This document shows, in pieces, positions 27,760 through 37,412 of a stretch of DNA of 64,000 nt (position 1 is its first letter; every line of letters starts with the position of its first letter). The notes under the pieces were generated by a model. The model was given only the letters and a program-made list of their open reading frames with translations. It ran no database searches and was not told the origin of the DNA. The DNA is taken from the NCBI RefSeq assembly GCF_041807905.1, contig NZ_JBGVSA010000021.1, positions 4,603-68,602 of the forward strand, read 5' to 3'. Source of the stretch: JBGVSA01 sp041807905. Its GTDB lineage: Bacteria; Pseudomonadota; Gammaproteobacteria; Burkholderiales; Rhodocyclaceae. A program made the position numbers and the translations under genes.

Positions 27760-28107
27760 ATGTCCGCCGATCAAACGCTGCTGGTCATCAGCAACACTCC
27801 GGACGAGACTGTCGCGCGCCGGATCGCCCATGCGCTGCTGGAACGCCGGCTGGCCGCCTGCATCAACGTGCATTCGCCGTGCCGGTCGATCTACACATGG
27901 AACGGCACGGTGGAAGAAGCGGTCGAAGTGCCGCTGACCATCAAGACCACGGCACAGTGTTACCCCGCTGTGCAGGAATTGATCCGCGAACTGCACCCGT
28001 ACGAGGTGCCGGAGATCGTCGCCATTCCGGTGGCGGGCGGTCTGCCGCAGTATCTGGCGTGGGTGCTGCAATCCTGCGATGCAACCGCGCCACCCGACAC
28101 GAACTGA
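27760..28107 (+). CDS. cutA: CutA divalent-cation tolerance protein
   Basis: 115 residues with a strong AAAGGAGG. The trimeric CutA fold is recognisable: 'LLVISNTPDETVARRIAHALLERRLAAC' type opening, 'YTWNGTVEEAVEVPLTIKT', and 'HPYEVPEIVAIPV'. It is implicated in copper tolerance and often sits next to dsbD, as here (9 bp upstream). The precise function is unclear in the family. Confidence 0.93.
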   Translation: MSADQTLLVISNTPDETVARRIAHALLERRLAACINVHSPCRSIYTWNGTVEEAVEVPLTIKTTAQCYPAVQELIRELHPYEVPEIVAIPVAGGLPQYLAWVLQSCDATAPPDTN

Positions 28108-28116
28108 AAACCTGAC

Positions 28117-29967
28117 ATGCGTTTCCGCCTGCCGCACGGGCTTGCCGCCCTGCTGTTGTCCTTGTTCACTCTGCTCGCGCACGGGGCGGCAGACCCGTTG
28201 CCGCCCGAGCAGGCTTTCCGGTTTTCGGCACGCGCCATCAGCGAAACCGCCGTGGAAGTGCGCTTTGACGTGCAGCCCGGCTATTACCTGTATCGCGATC
28301 GCACCCGCATCGCTGCCGATGGCGCTACGGCAGGGCAACCAGAATTCCCGCCTGGCGGCGAAATCCACGAAGACGAATTCTTCGGCAAACAGACGGTTTA
28401 CCGTGGGCCCACGATCCTCCGCATCCCCGTTGAGGCCCCGCTGGGGCACGACTTCACGCTGACCGTCACCGCGCAGGGCTGTGCCGACACTGGCGTGTGC
28501 TACCCGCCCACGCCCTTCAAGACCAATCTGCGGCTGGCGGCCATGAGCGTGGCGGCCAGCGAGCCGCAGCACGCAGACCCGCTCGGTGTGCTGATGAACC
28601 GCGCAGCGCCTCAGATGGACGTGCCCGGCGCCAGCATGCAGGCCACAGATTCGACAGACACCGGCAACGACGACGCGGGCCGCATCGCCCGGCTGCTGTC
28701 GTCGAACAATCTCGCGCTGGCCATGGCGAGCTTCTTCGGTTTCGGACTGCTGCTGTGCTTCACGCCCTGTGTCTTGCCGATGATCCCGATCGTGTCGGGC
28801 ACCATCGTCGGTCACGGCAACGCGATCTCGCGAGGGCGCGCCGCGGCCCTGTCGGTCGCGTACGTGCTGGGCATGGCGGTCACCTACACGGTGGCGGGCG
28901 TGGCAGCCGCGCTTTCCGGCACGCTGCTGGCGATCTGGCTGCAGAACGCGTGGGTGCTCGGCGCATTCGCTCTGATCTTCGTCGCGCTGGCGCTGTCGAT
29001 GTTCGGCCTGTATGAACTGCAACTGCCGGCCAGCCTGCAGAGCCGGCTCTCCGGGGCGGCCAACCGGCAACGCGGCTCGGTCGGCGGCATTGCGCTGATG
29101 GGCGCGCTCTCGGCAGTCATCGTCGGCCCGTGCATGGCTGCGCCACTGGCGGGCGCCCTGCTCTACATCGCGCAAAGCGGCAACGCGGTGCTGGGCGCGG
29201 CCGCACTTTTCTCACTGGCGCTGGGCATGGGCGCACCGCTGGTCGTCGTCGGCGTTGCCGCCCGTCATTGGTTGCCCAGGCCCGGCCCGTGGATGGAAGG
29301 CATCAAGCGCCTGTTCGGCGTGCTGTTGCTGGCCACCGCCATCTGGCTCGTGTCGCCAGTCGTGCCGGCAGCCGTGCCGATGTTTGCGTGGGCCATCCTG
29401 CTGGTGCTGTCCGGCGTCTTCCTGCGGGCGCTCGACAGCCTGCCGCCCCGCGCGACAGGCGCGCAACGGCTGCTCAAGGGGGCCGGCATCCTCGTTCTGG
29501 TGGCGGGCGTGACTGTGTTTGTGGGCGCCGTGGCCGGCTCGCGCGACCCGCTTCGCCCGCTCGCGGCGTTCCAGTCGCGACAGACGGTTGCCCACGAGGC
29601 GCGCTTCGAACGCATCGCCAGCGTGGCTGAACTGGATGCACGCATCCGGGCTGCCGGTGGCAAACCGGTGATGCTGGATTTCTATGCGGACTGGTGCGTG
29701 TCGTGCAAGGAAATGGAGCGATATACCTTCCCCGACGCAGAGGTCAACGCACGCATGGCGCAGTTCGTGCTGCTGCAGGCCGACGTCACCGCCAATACTG
29801 AGCACGACCGCGAACTGCTGCGGCGCTTTGGCCTGTTCGGCCCTCCGGGCATCGTATTCTTCGACGCCGCCGGCCATGAAGTGACCAACACCCGCGTGGT
29901 CGGCTTCATGGGCAGCGAACGCTTCACGAGCATCCTCGACACCATCCTGAACCGGAGCGCGCCATGA
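28117..29967 (+). CDS. dsbD: Thiol:disulfide interchange protein DsbD
   Basis: 616 residues. A signal peptide (about 1-24) precedes the periplasmic DsbD-alpha immunoglobulin-like domain with its Cys pair around 'CADTGVCYPP'. The eight-helix membrane domain (about 200-460) carries 'FTPCVLPMIPI' and 'GPCMAAPL', the two redox-active cysteines. The C-terminal thioredoxin domain has 'DFYADWCVSCKEME' (CxxC). It passes electrons from cytoplasmic thioredoxin to periplasmic DsbC, DsbG and CcmG. All six catalytic cysteines are present. The stop overlaps the next gene by 4 bp (ATGA). Confidence 0.95.
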   Translation: MRFRLPHGLAALLLSLFTLLAHGAADPLPPEQAFRFSARAISETAVEVRFDVQPGYYLYRDRTRIAADGATAGQPEFPPGGEIHEDEFFGKQTVYRGPTILRIPVEAPLGHDFTLTVTAQGCADTGVCYPPTPFKTNLRLAAMSVAASEPQHADPLGVLMNRAAPQMDVPGASMQATDSTDTGNDDAGRIARLLSSNNLALAMASFFGFGLLLCFTPCVLPMIPIVSGTIVGHGNAISRGRAAALSVAYVLGMAVTYTVAGVAAALSGTLLAIWLQNAWVLGAFALIFVALALSMFGLYELQLPASLQSRLSGAANRQRGSVGGIALMGALSAVIVGPCMAAPLAGALLYIAQSGNAVLGAAALFSLALGMGAPLVVVGVAARHWLPRPGPWMEGIKRLFGVLLLATAIWLVSPVVPAAVPMFAWAILLVLSGVFLRALDSLPPRATGAQRLLKGAGILVLVAGVTVFVGAVAGSRDPLRPLAAFQSRQTVAHEARFERIASVAELDARIRAAGGKPVMLDFYADWCVSCKEMERYTFPDAEVNARMAQFVLLQADVTANTEHDRELLRRFGLFGPPGIVFFDAAGHEVTNTRVVGFMGSERFTSILDTILNRSAP

Positions 29968-30314
29968 TCGAGCGCATCAACACCACCGCACGCTATTCGG
30001 ATGCCACCATCTTCAATGGCATCGTCCACGCCGTTGAAGTCCCGCCGAGCGAGGTCGGCACTGTCGCCGACCAGGCGCAGGCGCTCATGCAGAGCCTCGA
30101 GCGCACCCTGAAGGCGGCGGGCAGCGGCCTGGGCCATATGCTCATGGCAACGATCTATCTGGTCGACATGAACGACTACGACGCTTTCAACGCAGTCTGG
30201 GAGGCTTGGGTGCCGATCGGCACCGCCCCGGCACGCGCCTGCGTTCAGGTGCCGGCGCTGGCGCATCCGGGTTGGCGGGTGGAAGTCGCGGTGATGGCCG
30301 CGCGCAAGGACTGA
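29964..30314 (+). CDS. RidA/YjgF-family protein (first copy)
   Basis: 116 residues of the Rid superfamily: 'ATIFNGIVHAVEVP', 'LGHMLMATIYLVDMNDYDAFNAVW' and 'APARACVQVPAL', the last carrying the arginine that binds the imine substrate. It differs from the archetypal RidA at 46133-46516 and belongs to one of the other Rid subgroups. Translationally coupled to dsbD by an ATGA overlap, an unusual partner. Its role is probably enamine/imine hydrolysis, but the substrate is unclear. Confidence 0.85.
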   Translation: MIERINTTARYSDATIFNGIVHAVEVPPSEVGTVADQAQALMQSLERTLKAAGSGLGHMLMATIYLVDMNDYDAFNAVWEAWVPIGTAPARACVQVPALAHPGWRVEVAVMAARKD

Positions 30315-30341
30315 AACGCGGCGCGCCAGCCCGTCCCGCGG

Positions 30342-31097
30342 CTAGAGATTGCAGAAGGTCAGTTCGAAGTCGACATCATTGTCCACTTGATGCGGGCGGG
30401 CGGCGATGTCAGGCTCCATGAAGCGGATGTTGAACGCATATTTGTTGGCGCTGATCTCGGGCACCGCCACGTCCGAACGCGGCACCCGCACGCGCACCAT
30501 CAACGCGTTGCGGCCCGCCATCATCATCTGGAATGCACCGCGTCGGGCAACGAGTTGCTCGGGGCGGCCGCTGGCGCGCAGCAGGCGCAGCACGATTCCC
30601 AACGCATCGCGGATCGGCAGCATGGGCGACATCCACCCCTGCAGATCCTGGCGACGCTCGGCCGGCTCGCGATGGAGCCAGTAGTGGTACGAAGGCAGAT
30701 CGAATTCGCATACGCCGCCGGGGATCGCCGAGCGTGAACGGATCGCCATCAGCCATTCGCTCTCGCGCAGGTATTGCCCCACCTTGCCGGCAATGGCCAA
30801 CAGCGCCGCGCTCGCTTGTTCGATTTCGCGCAGCGCGCCCGAGAGGGCTTCTTCGGAAATCTGCGGGTTGTCACGGAATGCGTAGAGGATCTGGCGCTGT
30901 CGCTCCAGTTCCTGCACGAGATCCACTTTGAGATCCGCGCGGCCAGCGACTTCGAGAATCTCGAATAGCGACAGCAGCGCGGTGTGATGCTCATAGGAGC
31001 CGTCGGCGAGCGAAAAATGAAGCACCCTGTCGAACAGGTCTTCAAGACGCAACAGCGTGCGAATGCGCTCGCTCAGAGGATATTCGTAGGTAATCAC
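30342..31097 (-). CDS. zapD: Cell division protein ZapD
   Basis: 251 residues from the GTG at 31097. An upstream in-frame ATG at 31217 would add 40 residues, but family members begin at the 'ITYEYPLSERIRTLLRLEDLF' block (first 20 residues shown approximately), so the GTG is preferred and gives the usual length. ZapD crosslinks FtsZ filaments at the division ring. Conserved segments include 'QILYAFRDNPQISEE' and the C-terminal 'FELTFCNL'. It lies 146 bp downstream of coaE on the same strand, a conserved beta/gammaproteobacterial pairing. Confidence 0.92.
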   Translation of the reverse strand: MITYEYPLSERIRTLLRLEDLFDRVLHFSLADGSYEHHTALLSLFEILEVAGRADLKVDLVQELERQRQILYAFRDNPQISEEALSGALREIEQASAALLAIAGKVGQYLRESEWLMAIRSRSAIPGGVCEFDLPSYHYWLHREPAERRQDLQGWMSPMLPIRDALGIVLRLLRASGRPEQLVARRGAFQMMMAGRNALMVRVRVPRSDVAVPEISANKYAFNIRFMEPDIAARPHQVDNDVDFELTFCNL

Positions 31098-31243
31098 CAC
31101 ACACCGGCCAGTGTCGGGACTGCAAAAAAGGCGGCTCGTTGCCTGCCCTGCGCAATTTTCAATGGTAACGCGCAATCCGTTCGCGTCACGCACCCGGAAT
31201 TCAAGGCAATGCGACACGCATCAGGCAGGACTTGCGCGGACCA

Positions 31244-31858
31244 TCAACGCACGCGCTCGGCCGCGAGGACCAGATAGCGCGCGTGCAGGCTTTCGACCTG
31301 AGACCGCAAGCTATCAAAATCAAACGAGTTGTCAATGATGTCGTGCGCCGCTGCGCGGCGCGTGCTGCGATTCGTCTGAGCGCGGATGATCGCGCGCACC
31401 TCGTCCGGGGTAAGACTACTACGACTGACCACGCGTTCCACCTGCACGGACTCGGGGACGTCCACCACGCAAATGCGGTCACACCGTTCACGATAGACCC
31501 CCGATTCGATCAGCAAGGGCACGACCAGGATGACATACGGCGCCTGCGCGGCCAGCACCTGGCGTTCGCTTTCGGCGCGGATCATCGGATGCAATACGCC
31601 TTCGAGCGCGGCGCGGGCCGCCGGATCGGCGAACACTCGCTGGCGCATGACAGCTCGATCGAGCGCGCCGTCATCGCGCACCACGCCGTCGCCGAAATGC
31701 GCACGGATGGCCGGCATGGCGGCACCGTCGGGGCCGGTCAGTTGATGGGAAATCAGATCGGTATCGACGACGGTCGCGCCCAGCCCGCCGAACAGATCGG
31801 CCGCTGCGGACTTGCCGCTGCCGATGCCGCCGGTGAGGCCAACTGTGAACGGGCGCAT
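31244..31858 (-). CDS. coaE: Dephospho-CoA kinase
   Basis: 204 residues. The P-loop is 'GLTGGIGSGKS' at 7-17, followed by 'VVDTDLISHQL', the substrate-binding aspartates, and 'VVPLLIESGVY'. It phosphorylates the 3'-OH of dephospho-CoA, the last step of CoA synthesis. The start ATG overlaps the stop of the SPOR gene (TGATG). Length and motifs are normal. Confidence 0.95.
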   Translation of the reverse strand: MRPFTVGLTGGIGSGKSAAADLFGGLGATVVDTDLISHQLTGPDGAAMPAIRAHFGDGVVRDDGALDRAVMRQRVFADPAARAALEGVLHPMIRAESERQVLAAQAPYVILVVPLLIESGVYRERCDRICVVDVPESVQVERVVSRSSLTPDEVRAIIRAQTNRSTRRAAAHDIIDNSFDFDSLRSQVESLHARYLVLAAERVR

Positions 31859-32604
31859 CACCCCACCTGACACTTGCCGGTTTCGGCGCCTTTGAGCTTG
31901 CCGCCCAGTTCGTTGCCGAGACGTTCGAGCACGGCCGCCGGGCCGGTCAGTTCCACTCGTGTGCTGTCGCGCGGCTCGCGCGTGGTGATGCGGGCGGTGG
32001 TCACGCCCTTGGACTGAAGCATTTCGAGCTGGCGCTTGGCGGCAGCTTCGTTGCGGAACAACCCCAGCGAAATCGCGTACTGGGTCGCGCCGCTCTCTTG
32101 CACGACGAAGAAATCCTGCACGCCGTTGCGGCGCAGAATGTCGGTGCGGCGCTCTGCCGCCTCCTTGCCACCTTGCGGCGGGATATTCACCCACCACGAA
32201 GTCGTACCCGCGGGGGCATTGATCTCGCGCACCGTCACCGCTTGCGCCTTGGCGCCCGAAGAAAGCAATTGGATCTGGTCTCCCGACAGCCCGCGATAGG
32301 CCACGCACACGGGTGCCGGCACGCCGTCCGGCTCGGCTGTCGCCACCGGGGCGGAAGGCGCATCGACCTGCGCGGGCTCACTGGAAGCACTGCTGGCGCT
32401 GCTCGCCACGGACGCCATCACCACGCCTTCGGCGGTGGCGGACAATACCCGGATGCGTTCCGGATGGAGCTGGTTGGCCACACGCTCGGGCTCGCTGTCG
32501 CCGGCACGCGGCAACGCCACGCCCGCAACGGGCGCAGCGGCCAGCCCGAGCAACGCGACATCGAGCGCCAGCAACAAATAACAGGTGGTTCGCAGCAGCA
32601 TCAT
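31858..32604 (-). CDS. SPOR-domain protein, probably exported
   Basis: 248 residues from the first ATG; a TTG three codons upstream is also open. The N-terminus is a hydrophobic signal-anchor ('LLRTTCYLLLALDVALLGLAA'-like, about 1-28). A low-complexity Ala/Ser/Pro stretch (about 65-95) leads to a C-terminal SPOR-like domain (about 125-215): 'WWVNIPPQGGKEAAERRTDILRRNG' and 'YAISLGLFRNEAAAKRQLEML', the peptidoglycan-binding pattern for denuded glycan at septa. It sits directly upstream of coaE and near zapD, consistent with an envelope or division role. Confidence 0.82.
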   Translation of the reverse strand: MMLLRTTCYLLLALDVALLGLAAAPVAGVALPRAGDSEPERVANQLHPERIRVLSATAEGVVMASVASSASSASSEPAQVDAPSAPVATAEPDGVPAPVCVAYRGLSGDQIQLLSSGAKAQAVTVREINAPAGTTSWWVNIPPQGGKEAAERRTDILRRNGVQDFFVVQESGATQYAISLGLFRNEAAAKRQLEMLQSKGVTTARITTREPRDSTRVELTGPAAVLERLGNELGGKLKGAETGKCQVG

Positions 32605-32757
32605 CGCGCGCAATTATGGCCCCGCCGTGGGCGCCCACCAAGCACTTCCTCATGATGGCGACGCCGCGGCGACGGGTGGGCCGGTCGATGCAGCGAACGG
32701 TGTCAGCGCAACTGGGTAGAATGCGCGCTCTTCTGCTCCACATTCCGCTGACATTTG

Positions 32758-33588
32758 ATGATCACGTTGTCGCGCCGCCTGCCCGCACTGGCGCTCACCC
32801 TTGCATTGCCGTGGACCTGCGCCACGGCGGCTGAACTGCCGAAATGGGAAATCGGCTTCGGCGCCCTGGCCCTGACCCTGCCCGACTATCGCGGCTCATC
32901 CGAGCAACGCGGCTACGTCCTGCCATTACCGTATTTCGTCTATCGCGGCCGCATCGTGCGGGCCGATCGCGACGGCGCGCGCGCCGAACTGTACGATCGC
33001 GGCCGGCTCAACATTGAATTGAGCCTGGCTGCCGGCGTGCCCGTGCGCAGCAGCGACAACCCGACGCGCGAAGGGATGCCGGACCTCGCGCCGACGGTGG
33101 AATTCGGCCCGCAGGCCATCATCCGCCTTGTCGGCGAAAGGAACGACCCGGTTCGGCTCGATCTGCGCCTGCCCGTGCGGCAGGTGCTGGCGGTGGATGA
33201 CTGGACGATTCGCAACGCGGGCGTCGTCTTCACGCCCTCGCTGGCATTGCGCGTCCGGCACGGAGGATGGGATCTCGGCCTGTCGGGCGGCCCGTACTTC
33301 GGCAACCAGCGCCAGAACCGCTACGCCTACCAGGTCAAACCAGAGTACGCCCGCCCCGACCGCCCGGCCTACGACCCGGACGCCGGTTACGGCGGCATGC
33401 AGGCCACCATTTCGCTGACGCGGCGCTTCAACACATTCTGGATCGGCGGATTCGTGCGCGCCTCGACGGTGCGCGGGGCTGTCTTCGAAGACAGCCCGCT
33501 GGTCACGCGCAAGGAAAACTACTCGGCCGGCCTGGGGATTTCGTGGTTCCTGTGGCGCTCGAGCGAGCGTGTGTCGATCGACGACTGA
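32758..33588 (+). CDS. MipA/OmpV-family outer-membrane protein
   Basis: 276 residues. After a signal peptide (about 1-24) the protein reads 'WEIGFGALALTLPDYRGSSEQRGYVLPLPYFVYRG' in outline, the MipA/OmpV start. The final strand ends 'GLGISWFLWRS'. The family forms outer-membrane beta-barrels, one member scaffolding peptidoglycan synthases. The ATG at 32758 is preferred over an adjacent TTG. It is divergent from the SPOR gene and convergent with lptG. Confidence 0.9.
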   Translation: MITLSRRLPALALTLALPWTCATAAELPKWEIGFGALALTLPDYRGSSEQRGYVLPLPYFVYRGRIVRADRDGARAELYDRGRLNIELSLAAGVPVRSSDNPTREGMPDLAPTVEFGPQAIIRLVGERNDPVRLDLRLPVRQVLAVDDWTIRNAGVVFTPSLALRVRHGGWDLGLSGGPYFGNQRQNRYAYQVKPEYARPDRPAYDPDAGYGGMQATISLTRRFNTFWIGGFVRASTVRGAVFEDSPLVTRKENYSAGLGISWFLWRSSERVSIDD

Positions 33589-33651
33589 AGGCCGAACCGT
33601 GGCCGGATGGTGTGGCAGGCGGACACGTATGCGTGCCCGCCGCGCACCTGG

Positions 33652-34725
33652 CTATCGTCGCTCGACGCTATGCAGCAGCCCCACGGCCAGCGCCAGGAAC
33701 ATCAGACTGGGCGCGGCCGCGCTCACAAACGGCGGCCAGCTGTTGATGACTCCGAGATTGGAGAAGAGGCTGTTGAGCAGGTGGAACAACATGCCCAGCA
33801 TGACGCCGAGCAGCACCCGAGCGCCGACGTTGCCCGAACGCTGGTTGCCGAGGGCGAACGGCAACGCCAGCCCCATCATCACCAGCGAGGCGAACGGATA
33901 GACGATCTTCTTCCAGTAGGCCACGGCGTAACGGCCGGTACGCTGGTTGTTTTCCTGCAGATGGCGCACGTAGTTGTGCAGGCTGCGGATCGCCATGCGC
34001 TCTGGCGTAATCATGACCACGCTGATCATCTCCGGCGTGAGTTCGGACTCCCACTGCAGGCGCGGCATCTTGTGCACGCTGATGCGGTCGCCCTCGAAGC
34101 GCGTCTGCACGACGTCTTCCAGCGTCCAGCCAGTGCCCGCCGAGTATTCGCCCTTGGCGGCCAGGCTGATCGAGAGCAGGCGGTGCTCGTTGTCGAACTC
34201 GTAGAGCTTGACGCCTTCGAGACCCGCATCCGGCTGCGCGCGCTGCACATTCACGAACAGACGCCCGTCGCGCACCCACAGGCCGCTGCGTAATTCTTGT
34301 GGCACCGTGGTGGTGGTGCCGCGCAGGCGCCACTTCTGCGCGACGCGTTCGAGCGGCGGCGCGACGACCTCGCCGAGCACGAACGTCGTAACGACGAAGA
34401 TCAGTCCGATTCCCATGAGGGACGTGAGCAGCCGCATGATCGACACGCCGGACGTGCGCATCACCGTCAGCTCGGAATTGCGCGCGAGCGTGGTCAGGGC
34501 ATACAGCGTGCCGATGAGCACCGCGATGGGCATGACCTCGTAGGCGCGGCTCGGGATCGACAACAGGACGAAGATCGCCGCGTACTTGAGCGTGTAGCCG
34601 TTGCGGCCGACGTCATCCAGTTCGCCGAGAAAATCGAAGAACAGGAACAGGGCCAGGAACGCCACCAGCACCAGCAGCGTGGCCGCGACGATTTCGCGGC
34701 GCAGGTAACGGGGCAGGACTCTCAT
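33652..34725 (-). CDS. lptG: LPS export permease LptG
   Basis: 357 residues, six membrane helices with a periplasmic beta-jellyroll between TM3 and TM4 (about 135-265). 'MRVLPRYLRREIVAATLLVL' is the conserved N-terminus, 'YEVMPIAVLIGTLYALTTLARNSELTVMR' (quoted in part) the coupling-helix region. With LptF and LptB it extracts LPS from the inner membrane. The start overlaps the lptF stop by 4 bp. Confidence 0.95.
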   Translation of the reverse strand: MRVLPRYLRREIVAATLLVLVAFLALFLFFDFLGELDDVGRNGYTLKYAAIFVLLSIPSRAYEVMPIAVLIGTLYALTTLARNSELTVMRTSGVSIMRLLTSLMGIGLIFVVTTFVLGEVVAPPLERVAQKWRLRGTTTTVPQELRSGLWVRDGRLFVNVQRAQPDAGLEGVKLYEFDNEHRLLSISLAAKGEYSAGTGWTLEDVVQTRFEGDRISVHKMPRLQWESELTPEMISVVMITPERMAIRSLHNYVRHLQENNQRTGRYAVAYWKKIVYPFASLVMMGLALPFALGNQRSGNVGARVLLGVMLGMLFHLLNSLFSNLGVINSWPPFVSAAAPSLMFLALAVGLLHSVERR

Positions 34726-35795
34726 TGCGAGCGCCGCAGGTTAGGCGCGAGCCGCCAGCCGAACAGCACCAGCAGCAACACGAACATGAAGGCATGCACC
34801 ACCCATAGCCCGATATGCGGCGACATCTTGCCTTGCGATATCCAGGCCTGGGCGATGCCCATGAAGTTGACGTAGGCGGCGAAGGTCAGCACCGCGAACA
34901 GCATGTTGTTGGTGCGCCCCGCGCGCGGATTCACGAACGACAGCGGAATCGCCAGCAGCGCCAGCAGCACGGTCGCCACCGGCAGGCCGATGCGCCACGA
35001 CAGTTCGCCGAGGTTGGCCGGCGTCGGTAGGGCAAGGAGGTCGGGCGTCTGGGTGATTTTCGGTGTCAGTTCGATCTCGCCGACTTCGCGCGGCTCGATC
35101 CGGATCGCGTAGCGGTCGAAGCGCGTCACGCGGAACGATGCCGTGCCCGGTTCGCCTTCGTAGCGGCGACCGTTGAGCAGCACGGCGAAGCGGTCCCCGT
35201 TGGGCGCCTGTTCGATGACGCCTTCGGCCGACACCGTCACGCTCTGGTGGCCGGCTTGCGTCTGATTGATGAAGACATTGCGCACCTTGCCGTCGTCGGT
35301 CGACACCGATTCGACGAAAAACACGCGCTGGGCCGAGGCGGATTCACGGAACATGCCCGGCGAAACCTGTGACACTTCGTCACGGTTCTCCAGTTGCTTG
35401 CGGTATTCGGCGGCCTGCCCCTGCGCCCAGGGCGACAGGAACAGCGACATTCCACCGACCACCAGCGCCACGGGAATGGCAAAGCGCAGCACCGGGTTGA
35501 GCCACGCCGTCAGCGGCAGGCCCGAGGCGAACCACACCACCATTTCGGAATCGCGGTAGCTGCGGGTCAGCGACAACAGCACGGCAATGAAGGTCGACAG
35601 CGCCAGCACCACCGGCAAGTGATTGAGCGCGGAAAAGCCGATCAGCGCCACCACGGCGTCGGCCGGCACACGCCCGCCGGCGGCCTGCGACAGCAGGCGG
35701 ATCAGGATGATGGTGACCAGAATGACGACCAAGGCTGCCGAGACAGCCGCCGCGGTACTGGCGAATTCGCGCAGGGCCGCGCGCCGGAAGATCAT
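34722..35795 (-). CDS. lptF: LPS export permease LptF
   Basis: 357 residues from the ATG at 35795 (MIFRRAALREF). Six membrane helices flank a periplasmic domain (about 130-265). 'LSLTRSYRDSEMVVWFASGLP' marks the coupling helix that docks on LptB. It is the first gene of lptFG and divergent from pepA, the standard arrangement in this class. The longer upstream frame overlaps the pepA promoter and is not coding. Confidence 0.95.
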   Translation of the reverse strand: MIFRRAALREFASTAAAVSAALVVILVTIILIRLLSQAAGGRVPADAVVALIGFSALNHLPVVLALSTFIAVLLSLTRSYRDSEMVVWFASGLPLTAWLNPVLRFAIPVALVVGGMSLFLSPWAQGQAAEYRKQLENRDEVSQVSPGMFRESASAQRVFFVESVSTDDGKVRNVFINQTQAGHQSVTVSAEGVIEQAPNGDRFAVLLNGRRYEGEPGTASFRVTRFDRYAIRIEPREVGEIELTPKITQTPDLLALPTPANLGELSWRIGLPVATVLLALLAIPLSFVNPRAGRTNNMLFAVLTFAAYVNFMGIAQAWISQGKMSPHIGLWVVHAFMFVLLLVLFGWRLAPNLRRSQ

Positions 35796-35814
35796 TGTCG
35801 TTGGATGGTGTGCT

Positions 35815-35844
35815 TTGACGGCGCCAGATGGGCGGGGCAATAAT
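35815..35844 (+). promoter_or_regulatory. Sigma-70-type promoter candidate for pepA
   Basis: TTGACG, an 18-bp spacer and AATAAT lie about 70 bp before the pepA start. Both hexamers match the consensus at five of six positions. Confidence 0.5.
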
Positions 35845-35912
35845 GGCCGCTGCCGCGGATCGATGAGCGCCCGCCGTCTGATTCCCAGAACTCGTTGACA
35901 GGAAAGTGCCCG

Positions 35913-37403
35913 ATGGAATTTAGCATAAAAGCCTCCGCCCCCGAAAAGCTCAAGACCGGCGCCCTCGTGGTCCCTGTTTTTTCCGATGGCGCACTTGGTG
36001 CGCAAGGCCTGGCCATCGATGCGGCCACCGCAGGTCAGCTATCGCGCCTGGTTGCGCGCGATCTCGAAGAAAAGAGCGGCACGCTTCTGGCGCTGCCGGA
36101 ACTGCCGGGCGTGGCGGCCGAGCGCGTGCTGGTGGTCAGCCTTGGCAAGCGCGATGAATTCGCCGACAAGGCCGTGCGCAGCGCGCTGGCCGCCGTCGGC
36201 AAGTGGCTGGCGGGCAGCCGTGCGACGAGCGCGGCCCTGTGTGCCACCGATTTCGTCGCCGGCGCACGCGATCTGCCCTGGACATTACGCACCGCAGCCC
36301 AGGCGCTGTTCGACGCCACCTACCAGTACGAAGCGCCCTACGGCAAGAAAGACGGCAAGTCGCAGAGCAAGCGTCTGGCCAAGGTCGAAATGCTGCTCGT
36401 CGGCAAGAGCGACAACGCCACCAAGGCCGCACTCGCACAAGGCGCGGCCATCGCCAGCGGCATGGCGCTGACGCGTGACCTGGGCAACCTGCCCGCCAAC
36501 TACTGCACCCCGACGCACCTGGCCGACACCGCCAAGAAGCTTGGCAAGCAATACAAGCTCAAGGTCGAAGTGTTCGATCGCGCCGGCATCGAGAAAATCG
36601 GCATGGGCTCGTTCCTGTCCGTGTCGCGCGGCTCGCACGAAGCCCCGCGCTTCATCGTGCTGCACTACAACGGCGGCAAGGCCAAGGAAGCGCCCGTCGT
36701 GCTGGTCGGCAAGGGCGTGACCTTCGATTCCGGCGGCATATCGATCAAGCCGGGCGAAGGTATGGACGAGATGAAATACGACATGTGCGGGGCAGCGTCC
36801 GTGCTCGGCACTTTCAAGGCCATCTCCGAACTCGCGCTGCCGATCAACGTGATCGGCCTGATCCCCGCGACTGAAAACCTGCCCAGCGGCACCGCCACCA
36901 AGCCGGGCGACGTGGTCACTTCGCTGTCGGGCCAGACCATCGAAGTGCTCAACACCGACGCCGAGGGCCGCCTGATCCTGTGCGATGCGCTGACCTACGC
37001 AGAACGCTTCAAGCCGGCCGCCGTCATCGACATCGCCACGCTTACCGGCGCGTGCATCATCGCGCTGGGTCATCACCCGAGCGGGCTGTTCTCGAACGAC
37101 GACACCTTTGCGCGCGAACTGCAGGACCTCGGCCAGGATTGCGGCGACCGCGCCTGGCACATGCCCCTGTGGGATGACTACCAGGAGCAGCTCAAGAGCA
37201 ACTTTGCCGACATGGCCAACATCGGCGGCCGCCCCGCGGGCAGCGTGACGGCGGCGTGCTTCCTGTCGCGCTTCACCGGGAACTACAAGTGGGCGCATCT
37301 GGATATCGCCGGCACGGCATGGAAATCGGGCGCCGAGAAAGGCGCCACGGGCCGCCCGGTGCCGCTGCTGACCAGCTACCTGATCGCTCGCGCAGGCCGC
37401 TGA
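35913..37403 (+). CDS. pepA: Leucyl aminopeptidase PepA
   Basis: 496 residues from the ATG at 35913 (AGGAAA upstream; a TTG 18 bp earlier is rejected). The C-terminal M17 domain has the bimetal site: 'GKGVTFDSGGISIKP' (Lys/Asp), 'YDMCGAASV', and the signature 'NTDAEGRL'. It is a hexameric Zn/Mn exopeptidase; PepA homologues also bind DNA in E. coli. It is followed 9 bp later by holC, the conserved pairing. Confidence 0.95.
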   Translation: MEFSIKASAPEKLKTGALVVPVFSDGALGAQGLAIDAATAGQLSRLVARDLEEKSGTLLALPELPGVAAERVLVVSLGKRDEFADKAVRSALAAVGKWLAGSRATSAALCATDFVAGARDLPWTLRTAAQALFDATYQYEAPYGKKDGKSQSKRLAKVEMLLVGKSDNATKAALAQGAAIASGMALTRDLGNLPANYCTPTHLADTAKKLGKQYKLKVEVFDRAGIEKIGMGSFLSVSRGSHEAPRFIVLHYNGGKAKEAPVVLVGKGVTFDSGGISIKPGEGMDEMKYDMCGAASVLGTFKAISELALPINVIGLIPATENLPSGTATKPGDVVTSLSGQTIEVLNTDAEGRLILCDALTYAERFKPAAVIDIATLTGACIIALGHHPSGLFSNDDTFARELQDLGQDCGDRAWHMPLWDDYQEQLKSNFADMANIGGRPAGSVTAACFLSRFTGNYKWAHLDIAGTAWKSGAEKGATGRPVPLLTSYLIARAGR

Positions 37404-37412
37404 CCGGCATCG

